In this document: positions 11,970-21,016 of the stretch, piece after piece | Layout of the letters: every line of letters begins with the position of its first letter | Position numbering within the stretch: position 1 is the first letter of the stretch | Assembly: GCA_963920575.1 (NCBI GenBank) | Contig: OY986967.1 | Coordinates: 16,844,094-16,908,093, forward strand | Reading direction: 5' to 3' | Origin: Narthecium ossifragum | Taxonomy: Eukaryota > Streptophyta > Magnoliopsida > Dioscoreales > Nartheciaceae | Length of the DNA: 64,000 nt | Notes under the pieces: model-generated | Databases searched by the model: none | Told to the model about the DNA's origin: nothing | What the model saw: the letters and a program-made list of their open reading frames with translations, nothing else | Made by a program: the position numbers and the translations under genes

Positions 11970-12022
11970 ATCAACGGCTCAGATCTAATCCGTGGGAGGA
12001 TGTTTTCCTAGGCTATAAATAG
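11970..12022 (+). promoter_or_regulatory. LTR promoter of element A: ACGG box plus TATA box
   Basis: ATCAACGGCTCAGATC (11970 onward) precedes CTATAAATAG (12013-12022). Both are preserved in the 3' LTR at 21433-21456 and 21476-21485. Immediately upstream lie several GATCGATC palindromes. The same layout recurs in LTRs of families B and D. Confidence 0.65.
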
Positions 12023-12628
12023 TCAGTTATTAGGGATTTTTTGGGGCTTTTTCCTGAACCTTTTTGGGGAGAGTTTCTGGTCCTTCTTCTAAACTTTTCT
12101 TCGACGATTCTTTGGAGGAGATCCATGGCGGGAGGAGATCATCGACTTCCACCTATGGATCGACCCCTAAAGATAAGTAGCTAAAACCCTAGCCATGGGA
12201 TTCTTATGATGTAACTAGGGTTTCTATTAGGGATTTCTGAGATCTAGGGCTTGTATACATTATTGATTGGCTTATATGGATTGATTTCTATTTCTTTTAT
12301 ACCTTGGTGTCGATTTCTTGCAGGATGTATGGATTGTTCTTGTTTGCACTTGATTCCGGAGCTTGTGTATGCTAGGGTTTGGTCTCTTCTCTTTTATTTA
12401 TAAACCCTTTAGTATAAATCTAGTTTAATATCAACCCGTAATCTTTTCTCAACTCATTGGTAGGAAATTTACTAAGCTTTCAGTCCCAATCACCTTAATC
12501 CCTGTGGACTCGAGTCGGACTCTCCGCTATCTACTAGTTCCTTAGTAGTTAAAGTAGAGCACCAGAAATTATAGTAATTTTGGTTAGACTCGTCAAGCCA
12601 CGACACTTTCCAAGTCGCATCAAAATTT

Positions 12629-12646
12629 TGGTGCCGTTGCCGGGGA
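12629..12646 (+). other. Primer binding site of element A (tRNA-Asp)
   Basis: TGGTGCCGTTGCCGGGGA starts six bases after the 5' LTR. It matches the complement of the 3' end of plant tRNA-Asp except for T in place of C at the fourth base; elements B and E have the exact C. Confidence 0.88.
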
Positions 12647-12924
12647 TTATACGGTGTTTTGAGTTGTTTACCTAGTATAGTTTCTTGCTTAATTAGTTGT
12701 TATCTGTCATTTACTATATCAAAAATCAAAAAAACAAATAAAAAAAAAAGTTTCAATACTAATATTTCCTTATCTTTTTGTGATCAGTAGGTGAAGAACG
12801 ACGCAGCATCCTTCTGAGCGGTAAAGGAGCTTCGCCAACAAACACATCATCGAGATTGCACTGTTTGTATTTCTAAACTTTGGATGATCTTTATGATGTG
12901 TGAATTAGTGATGATAAGGACACA

Positions 12925-13432
12925 TTGAGAGAATTATTTGCTCCTTGTTCTACATCACATAAACTGTCAGTATCTTCTCCTACTCATTCAGTCATGGATA
13001 ACCCTGATGACCATCCTGAACCCAATGTCAATCCTAGCCAACCTGAGGATCACGGTCGTAGGGCCATGAAGGATTTTTATGTTCCGACTTCATTCACTTC
13101 CAATTCTTGCATTTAACCCCCGGTGATTGGGGCAACCCATTATGACATTAAGCCACAATTTCTACAATCCTTACCAACCTTTCACGGACTATCTCATCAA
13201 CATCATATAGACTCATCTCATGAACAAGTACAAGCTGTGACAACCCTTCGAAGTGGTAAAACTTTTATCAATATTGAAAAACCTGAAGAACCCACATGTA
13301 ATCAAGATTTACATGCATCACAATCTCATATATCATTAGACGATGATTCACATGCATCAAAAGAACCCAATTCATCATCTGACACTCCACATTCAATTCT
13401 TCATGATTCCATTGAAGATCTGCATGCATCAC
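12925..13432 (+). pseudogene. Shortened gag of element A
   Basis: Two consecutive frames (12925-13116 and 13123-13432) read as an Athila-type Gag start (DFYVPTSF, then THYDIKPQFLQSLPTFHGL). They then jump to a C-terminal Gag landmark (AVTTLRSGK) with the central capsid part missing. An in-frame stop lies at about 13114. The tail is cut by the family-B solo LTR at 13433. The assignment rests on remembered Athila landmarks. Confidence 0.65.
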
Positions 13433-15102
13433 TGATGAGTGCATCAAAGTGCACTCTGAACAACCTTAAAACCATCTCAATTGATATATCTTCACCCTTA
13501 ATTAACTTCTTTAGCACTATTTTTATAGTATATATTACTTCGCATAGTTGCTTGGAAAATGCAGGAAATTGGAGCTGAAAGAAGCTGAAAAGATTATATG
13601 GGTCGACTTGGAAGATGAACCTGTACCTGATGATGAAGAACCAGATAATATGCCATATATGGTTGGAAAGCTCTTGAAGTCTAGATTCTGGAGAATTTTA
13701 CGGTTCGCGATTCCGAGTTTCCTAGAGGAAGTTACAACATTTTTCGTACCAGTGCGCAGTGCTGAGTGAATAGTGACGGTCGACCGTCGCATCATCCGTG
13801 GCATCGACCGTCGCGCCCAAAATCCGTACGGTCGACCGTAAAATCCTCACGATCGACCGTCAAAGCCTCACGGTCGACCGTGGAGCTCAAAAATCCTCAA
13901 GATCGACCATAAGATGCCACGGTCGACCGTAGCATCGACCGTGGCATCAACCGTTAGCCTCTGTCAAGAAAAACACTTCCGACGGACGATGCAAAGATCG
14001 ACCGCAGCTTATCAAAATAAATCATGCACCTCACTGTCGACCATCAAGGTCTACGGTCGATCGCCAGATCAGCCAGGAGCGTATAACGGGTTTAAACTTA
14101 ACCCGAGTTTGCTAATTCTTGGACCCTATAAAGAGGAAACTTAGGGCTAATCAAAGGGGAGTTCTTGGACGTTTTTGGAGGCTCTTTTTTGGACTTTTTC
14201 GAGAGGAAGAAGATGAAGGAATCTCCATTCATGGCCGAGTAATCCGCGGGCATGGCGGACGGATGGCCTAGCGAGGATTAGGGTTTCTTCTCCAACAATG
14301 GTTCATAGTTTTTAATCTTCATTGTTAAACTCTTTTCTATGTATTGGATCTTCAAATATGATTTTCAGATTATAGATTTCTATGTGGATGATTAATATTA
14401 TGAATCCAGTCATGCTTCTTTCATGATCTTATAATCCCATAGTCTTCTCTTTTGATTCTCCTACCGAGTCTTGCGAGACCTTTGCTATGCATTGCCCGTT
14501 GTGACAGCTGGTATTGTATATTCTTAGGGATCTGGTAAGACAAGGTTGGGGATCTATCCCGTGAAATCTTTGCTATGCATTGCCGATTGTGAGAGTTGGT
14601 ATTGTGTATTCTTAGAGATCCGGTTAGATAGAGTTAGGGCTTTGTCCCGATGAACTTTTGCTGCGCGTTGCCTGTAGTGACAGCCGGTATCGTGTATTCT
14701 TAGGTTTGGTTGGATGAAGTTAGAACTATAAAAAGGAAGAACCAATCATAGGAAGAGACATTTATATTTTATCAGATTCATAATTCTATATCTTCCGGTT
14801 AAGGTGATTGGGATGTGAATCCCTTAACTGAGTATTATATGAACCATTGAGAAGAGAAGAACCTAAATCCGAGTGACGTGATTCCTGAAGCCTAGCCTCA
14901 TTCAAATCCTGATTTCTTTCGTTAACTTTATCTTACCATTATATCTTCGATCTATTTTCTTAACTTTCCTCGCTCTTGATTGTTTTCAATTCATTGTTAT
15001 CTGTGTTTCTGGATCTTTTCTGCTTGTCTCTCTGTTGGATTCGACCTCTCTTATGCTGTACTGCACCGCGACCGCTATGCGTGACACATTTGAGCGACAT
15101 CA
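13433..15102 (+). mobile_element. Family-B solo LTR inside element A
   Basis: It starts TGATGAGTGC and ends GAGCGACATCA, 1670 bp, flanked by the exact duplication ATCAC (13428-13432 and 15103-15107). It is homologous to the LTRs of element B (23616-25235, 29715-31334). It differs in its regulatory part, which carries TCGACCGT-type repeats (13780-14060) where element B has GATCGATC. The TATA-like CCTATAAAG lies near 14125. Confidence 0.92.
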
Positions 15103-15107
15103 ATCAC

Positions 15108-15577
15108 CGAACATGATATCATCTCATGAGAAAGAACCAAATCCCACGACTTATGTTCCTAAGGTTCATTTTCCTGAAGCTTTAGTGGATCCTACTTCCA
15201 CTCCATACAAAAATTCAAAATTAGATGAAATGATGGGTGTGTTTAAGAAAGTTCATATTAACCTTCCTCTGCTTGATGCCATCAAACAAATTCCATCCTA
15301 TGCTAAATTCCTTAAAGATCTTTAGACTCATAAAATGCAATCTAGATCTCATGTTTCTAAGAAAATTTTCTTGACTGAGCAAGTTAGCTCAATCCTTCGC
15401 TATGATCTTCCTCCTAAGCTTAAAGATCCTGGAACCCCCACAATCTCATGCATTATAGAAAATCACACGATTGATGAAGCACTACTAGATTTGGGTGCAA
15501 GTGTTAACCTCATGCCCTACTCCTTATATTCAAAGTTTGGCATAGGAGAATTGAAACCAACGACCATGACCCTATAA
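15108..15577 (+). pseudogene. Element A gag-pol remnant: Gag end and aspartic protease
   Basis: 15108-15325 encodes the segment before protease (KLDEMMGVFKKVHINLPLLDAI, ending FLKDL and a stop), typical of Athila. 15335-15577 encodes the protease with active-site text LLDLGASVNLMP, where D-L-G-A-S is the retroviral-type aspartate motif. In-frame stops separate the pieces (about 15323 and after 15574), so no full polyprotein can be made. The protease would normally cut the Gag-Pol precursor. Confidence 0.8.
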
Positions 15578-15676
15578 TAAGCTGATCGATCAATTAAGAC
15601 CCCAAGAGGAATCCTTGAAGATGTTTTGGTTAAGGTTGATTAGTGTGTATTTCCGGTTGATTTTGTAGTTCTAGAC

Positions 15677-16597
15677 ATGGAACCCGGAGTTCAAGCTAAG
15701 AAATCTGTCCCTATAATTCTTGGCCCACCCTTCTTAGCTACGGCCAATGCTTGTATTAATTGTAGAGATGGTTTCATGACAGTCACGTTTGGTAATATGG
15801 AACTGCGTTTAAATATATTTCATGCCTCAAAGAAGCATACGTATGATGACAATTGTTTTATGATTAATGCATTGGTCAATGAGGATGAAGTGAATAGTTG
15901 TGTTGATGATACAATGCTTGCATTATTGTTGAATGTTGATACCCCGTGTGGGAGTTTTGAGAATAGTTGTGATATGTCCATCGTGGTTGAGGATGATGTT
16001 TTTGAACAATATTTGTCAAATTTGCATGAAGATGTTTTGAGTATGGATGTAGTTTTTCCGGTTGTGAATGATGAGAATAGTGATTTAAATGAGTTCTCAT
16101 CGGTTTTCAAGCATGAAAATGAAGAGGTTTTAATGGATTTTGACGATCTTGACTTAGTTACTTATGTTTACGGCATTTCATGGAAAGAGCCTCTCATTGA
16201 GCCATTACCTCCTACTTCCTCAATTCCAGCTATACCTTCTTTAGTTACACCGTCATCTTTGGAGTTAAAAACGTTGCCTTCCCATTTGAAATTTGCCTTC
16301 CTTGGACCAGATCGAACTAAAGCTTACCATGACAAGTTCATTACCCAGAGAACTTTCAATGTGGGTGATAAGGTTTGGTTATTTAATACTAGACTACGGC
16401 TTTTTCCAGGAAAACTTAAATCTAGATGGACTGGTCCGTTTGAAGTTACTCAAGTCTTTCCTCATGGGGTTGTAGAAATCCGGCATCCTAACTCTGATTC
16501 TCCTTTCAAAGTAAACGGCCAATGGTTGAAACTTTACATAGAAAATCCTCTTACTTTAGAAGCTACACAACTGTTGCATGAATCAAATCATGAGTAA
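15677..16597 (+). pseudogene. Protease tail fused in frame to the integrase C-terminus (pol deletion)
   Basis: This single 306-residue frame starts in the protease C-terminus (PIILGPPFLATANACINCRDG, residues 12-32) and runs through an acidic linker. It reaches the first residues expected before reverse transcriptase (SLELKTLPSHLKFAFLG, about 194-210). It then continues directly with the integrase C-terminal GPF/Y-type domain (VGDKVWLFN, SRWTGPFEV, residues 229-257). Reverse transcriptase, RNase H and the integrase catalytic core are deleted at about position 16307 without loss of frame. The open frame could be a chance survival or could encode a retained small protein. Confidence 0.82.
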
Positions 16598-16609
16598 CTG
16601 CATGATCAT

Positions 16610-16665
16610 TGGGTCGAGCTAGAGACGTTAAACTAAGCGCTTGATGGGAGGCAACCCATTATTGA
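16610..16665 (+). other. Conserved hairpin after the pol stop (GGGAGGCAACCC)
   Basis: GACGTTAAAC, then AAGCGCTTGATGGG and AGGCAACCCA, follows the stop codon. TGGG/CCCA forms a stem with loop AGGCAA. Element E has the same block on the minus strand (53650-53705) with CTGGG/CCCAG. I recall this block as common downstream of pol in Athila elements. Its role is unknown to me. Confidence 0.6.
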
Positions 16666-16904
16666 TGTGTTTTAATTAGTTTCTTTTCTTTCAAGTTTTC
16701 TTTGCATGCTTGATTAATTTCTACTTATTTGCATATTTGATTTTGATTGTCTATAATGCTGTCTTCGCTGCCAGTGGATGGTCGTGTTAATTGTTAACTT
16801 GGAGTGTCCATTCTTGACTTCCTTTGGTCTGAAGAGGTCCGTATTTTTACACTGTTTTTATAGGCTTAATGCCCAGATTTGTTATGCGTTTTTTCACTTT
16901 TAGT

Positions 16905-17440
16905 TAAGAAAGATCGATCCTCCAACCAGGGTAGAATCGATTCTTCTTCACACCACACATTTTTTTCATTCGGTATTAGTTGGATCGATCCCACCTATCC
17001 CAAGGATCGATCTGAGGTGGATATTTAATTGTGACAGAACGTAGTGTTTTCTTCACTCCACCACATGATTGATCGTTCTATCCCTCCGTCTGAACTTTAC
17101 TCTTTAAGATAGTCGGATCGATCGGTGTACAGGAGAATGATCGATCTTACTTGATTATTTATTTTTGACAGAACGTAGTGTATTTTGCACCACACCTTCT
17201 GATCGATCCTTCTATCTCTCCTTCAATAGTAGAAAGTAGTTGAGAGAGTAGGATCGATCCTTCCTATCGTGACTGATCGATCCTAGGTGGCTATTTATTG
17301 GTGACAGAACGTGGTGTTTTGGACGCGTACTCTCCCGATCGATCCTTCTATCCATCCTTCCCAATGAGACTAGTGAGTAAGTAGGATCGATCCTGTTAAA
17401 CGAGTTCGATCGATCGTGCTTATTTATTCACTAAATCACC
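16905..17440 (+). repeat. About 135-bp tandem repeats rich in GATCGATC palindromes
   Basis: The phrase GACAGAACGTAGTG recurs (with small changes) at 17033, 17167 and 17303, a spacing of 134-136 bp. Each unit carries two or more GATCGATC palindromes. The same GACAGAACGTA phrase also occurs in family-B LTRs next to GATCGATC (for example 37035). The array lies between the pol remnant and the extra ORF. Confidence 0.75.
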
Positions 17441-17722
17441 CGATCTCAACCGATGCGTCCACGTGGCGACGGATCAATCCAGCCGGTCTAGACCGATCGA
17501 TCCTACTCTCTCTTACCACGCTTTCAGTGTTGCGTTGAGATGTTGACATGCGGACTAGGATCGATCCATCCCCACAGGACGGATCAATCCTAGTCGCGTT
17601 ATTTTGGGGTTTATAGCCAGGTGTTGGATCGATCGTAGGCAATTCTCACCCTACGATCGATCCTCCTCTCTCCCTTCTCGTTTCGCTCGGACACCGACGC
17701 TCGTCATTCCCACCTCCGACCG

Positions 17723-19046
17723 GTGCTCGGCCTCGTCTCCGGCATGATCTCCTCACCACCATCCCACACCGCACCACATTCCCTTCCTCCATCCTTCTTC
17801 CCCACTCACGACCTCGCCGTTTCCTCCAAACCCATTCAAACCCTCCGCGCGCGGTTCTTTGCTCCCCGTCGAGCGTCGCCGACGCCGATCTTCACCTCCA
17901 CCCCTACCATGGTGCGCGCGAAGAACGTCATCCATAAAGGCCTTGGCGGCAAAGGGAAAGCCGCCGCCGCTTCCTCTTCCACCCCTCCCGCCAGACGACC
18001 ACCTTTACTCGCGGCTCCAACGAGTGCATCTCCGGCAACCTCAACATCTTCTCCGGGATCTACTCCGTCTGCACCTTCGTCATGGCCGGTCCGTGCCTTG
18101 AGACCTCCACCTTCTTCTTCGACGGCTGCTACTCCTCCTTCCGGCAAGCGGAAGGCGTCCTATTCCTTTTAGGGACGAGCGCGACACGGACACCTCCCGA
18201 CGATACGCGTCCCAGGGCTTCACCTCCACGATCAATGGTGTCGAGGTGGCTTTGACTCTCTGGGCAGTCTGCGAGGCATTGTCGATTCCTACACGCTGCC
18301 CGGGCCTTCACAGAGCCACGCTCGATGAGCTGTACGTCCATGACTCGGTCCCCCACCTTTTTCTTCACCCGGATCGCCAGGACGCAGGTACTTTTACTCG
18401 CACCGAGCTGCCGGCGCACATGTGGCTGGTAGACGACGTCCTGCGCTGGAACGTCTTCCAGGGCGGCCATGATCAGTATCGGGTCAGCAATTGGCTCACC
18501 ACGTTGTGGTTGCTAGCCAAGGACTGGGCGATCAGTATCCCACAGCAGATTTTGGATGACATGTTTCACTTCTATCGGCGGGCAGTGCTGGATAGGCTAC
18601 CGAGTTACGACGAAACAGACCTTCCGCATCCTTGACTTATCTCTGCCTTTCTCCAAAGCCAGAATCTAGTTCCAGAGGGGGAGCCAATCGTGTCACCTGA
18701 GGCACTAAAGATGGCACGATTTGGTTCCTCCACTTGGAGCAAGGTGCTAGGCCACATGCAGAAGGCCGGCGTCTTTATCCGCTAGCCGTGCCCCAGTCGT
18801 TCGCAGCATGCGTCGGAGTATGGACCGGTCGAGGACCCTACATTTGGAGAGATGTACAGGGAGTTCCGCGCTGAGTTGGCACGGTTACACCAGCACTGGG
18901 ATGTTGTAGACGCACAAGATGCGGCCTTCCTTGTGGACCTCTCGTACATTCGTACGCGTCTTGACGACATCCATCCTCCTTCGCCAATGACTGCCATTGT
19001 GCCTTATCGACCATTGTCCTTTCCTGAGTCGCGACCCCAGCCATGA
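17723..19046 (+). pseudogene. Extra 3' ORF of element A (Athila 'env-like' position), broken
   Basis: Open pieces at 17723-18172, 18246-18635 and 18852-19046 read as a Pro/Ser/Ala-rich N-terminus followed by a globular part (ELPAHMWLVDDVLRW, WLLAKDWAISIPQQILDDM). A downstream segment is joined only across stops. The position between integrase and 3' LTR, and the style of the middle part, resemble the long extra ORF of Athila elements often annotated as a putative plant transposon protein. I see no signal peptide or membrane segment. The stops at about 18170 and 18633 show it is not intact. Confidence 0.5.
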
Positions 19047-19427
19047 GTCTCGTACTTAGATGCTTGCTTGGATTACCTGTATACCTTTTAGGTTTCTCGC
19101 ATCTAAGGCCGTGTGCTGGCATGTTTTGATGCGATTTTTGTTGGTTGGCTGACTCACTTTTGTATTTGCTTGACATTATATATATATTGACTTTTGGATA
19201 TGGGGGGTGTACCCCGGAAGTGCGGGGGGCTGAGTGTACGTGGATGAATATGTTTGTTTATTGTGTCTTGCAGGTGGAAGCTTAGGATAGTTTACTTTTT
19301 ATGTCTTTGTGTGATAAATATTTGTACAGCACTTGTGCTTACTGAATAAATAGAGGGAATGCTGCCCAATTTTTCTCCATTTTTTAGGCTTATTCTTCAT
19401 TTTCCATAAATGCAATCATGGGGTATT

Positions 19428-19963
19428 CCTTCTCTGATTTTACAGGGCATCTAAACTATCGAATGCACAGTAGGGTGACATCACGCCATCACTTGGTTTT
19501 ACCGACTAACCTTTATCTGCGAATCTATTTTCATTTGTATCAACCAGCTTATTTTTCGTACGAAGCCTCTACAGGTTATCTCTACCCTATATTCTTTGAT
19601 TTATTTTTCTGACTTAGTGTAATTGGGGACAATTACATTTAAATTGGGGGGTAGAATTCTAGGAATTCATGTTTATTTATTTATTTCACGATAACCTTCT
19701 CTGATTTTATAGGGCATCTAAACTATCGAATGCACAGTAGGGTGACATCACGCCATCACTTGGTTTTACCGACTAACCTTTATCTGCGAATCTGTTTTCA
19801 TTTGTATCAACCAGCTTATTTTTCGTACGAAGCCTCTACAGGTTATCTCTACCCTATATTCTTTGATTTATTTTTCTGACTTAGTGTAATTGGGGACAAT
19901 TACATTTAAATTGGGGGGTAGAATTCTAGGAATTCATGTTTATTTATTTATTTCACGATAACC
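19428..19963 (+). repeat. 267-bp tandem duplication in the 3' region of element A
   Basis: Two nearly identical copies start at 19428 and 19695. Each includes GTGTAATTGGGGACAATT and a purine tract AAATTGGGGGGTAGAATTC (about 19641-19659 and 19908-19926). The purine tract and its neighbourhood are conserved in element E (minus strand, 52190-52235), so it is a second polypurine-tract-like site. Confidence 0.88.
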
Positions 19964-20317
19964 AAATTTTATACATCCCTTATAACGTGTCAGACGAATG
20001 AAGTTATGATGATTATTGATAACAATGCAAGACTTCAAACATTATTCGATGATTTATTCAAAAGTTCATATGTCATGTAAAATTTAGTAAATTTAGCTAT
20101 GCATGGCATGAGTTCTGTACTTTAACACTTTTACCATGATTTAGGGATAACTTGACAAATCCTGTTGCACTTGAGCACTTTCACATGTGGATGAGTTGAA
20201 GTTAGATTCTGAGCCTGAGACTAGAATAGATTTACGATTCTAGGACATGTCACAGAAGATACATGAACACATGCAATTTTCTGTCAGCAAAATGTATGTG
20301 TATGAAAAGTGTAGGGG

Positions 20318-20461
20318 TTCAACTTAGTAACCGGGCAAGATGCCTAACCAGCATGTTGTTCACGTCAAGGGTTGGATTTCCTAACAAAGAAAAAAAAATC
20401 ACTACATACTTAGTAACCGGGCAATGTGCCTAACAAGGTCTATTGTTCGCGTAAAACGGTT
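20318..20461 (+). ncRNA. Tandem pair of structured RNA motifs in the 3' region of element A
   Basis: Two copies of TTAGTAACCGGGCA, then TGCCTAAC and CACGTCAA or CGCGTAAAA. Copy 1 (20318-20376) closes with TTCAAC/GTTGGA. Copy 2 (20415-20461) closes with AACCG/CGGTT. Each holds a hairpin GGCA-3 nt-TGCC (20334-20344; 20420-20430). Copy 2 adds AACAA/TTGTT (20432-20436, 20443-20447). Equivalent pairs occur in elements B and E. This is a candidate cis-acting RNA, not a known family. Confidence 0.6.
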
Positions 20462-20842
20462 GAATTTCCTTGTGAAAAGAAAAAACAATAAAGAAAAGAA
20501 ACGAACAGAGATTTTTATGTGATAAGTGGAAAATATGTGCTTGCTTAGAGTTGTGATCTGGACTAGTCAAATGCTTGGATATAATGGATATTCTGACACA
20601 TGTGGAACCAAATCTACATACTGGAGAGTCAAAGTTATTTTTGAATCATGATTAAATATGTTGAAGTGCTAGAAGTGTGCTATGACTTGTTCTTATTTAC
20701 TTTACTTTTATATGACCATGGATTGAAGAATAGACTCATGGATATTGTTTCTACTTAGTGCATTTGAATCAATGAATTTGATAATTAATTTTGAACGATA
20801 TGTTAAAGGGGATGTATAGATGTTTGTGGGTATCATCACTAG

Positions 20843-20918
20843 AAACCCTCAGGAGACTATAACTCCTCCACTGGGGCCACCCAGGGGTTTAAAGGCTTAT
20901 TGCACATGCTAAGTGCAA
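20843..20918 (+). ncRNA. Three-way-junction RNA block ahead of the polypurine tract of element A
   Basis: Perfect stems: AAACCC (20843-20848) with GGGTTT (20885-20890), enclosing AGGAG/CTCCT (20851-20855, 20863-20867) and CTGGG/CCCAG (20871-20875, 20880-20884). A separate hairpin follows, TTGCAC/GTGCAA (20900-20905, 20913-20918). Element E has all four stems on the minus strand (51189-51264), with a different loop in the third. Confidence 0.65.
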
Positions 20919-21002
20919 TCGTGAGACCTACGAAAGTAGCTAGTTAGATTTATTGCATTAATTTTAATTTTTGTTTGCTTTGCTCGAAAACTAGCAAAGA
21001 TC

Positions 21003-21016
21003 AAGTTGGGGGGGTG
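21003..21016 (+). other. Polypurine tract of element A
   Basis: AAGTTGGGGGGGTG directly abuts the 3' LTR start TGATAAG at 21017, as expected for the plus-strand primer. Confidence 0.85.

Larger units (their letters stand above)
8576..12622 (+). repeat. 5' LTR of element A, split by a solo LTR
   Basis: It runs from TGATAAG to TCA. Removing the inserted 8832-11790 leaves about 1088 bp, against 1524 bp in the 3' LTR. The shortfall is about 440 bp present only in the 3' LTR (about 21840-22300). The promoter region has GATCGATC palindromes, an ATCAACGG..AGATC box (11970-11993) and a TATA box CTATAAATAG (12013-12022). Confidence 0.85.
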
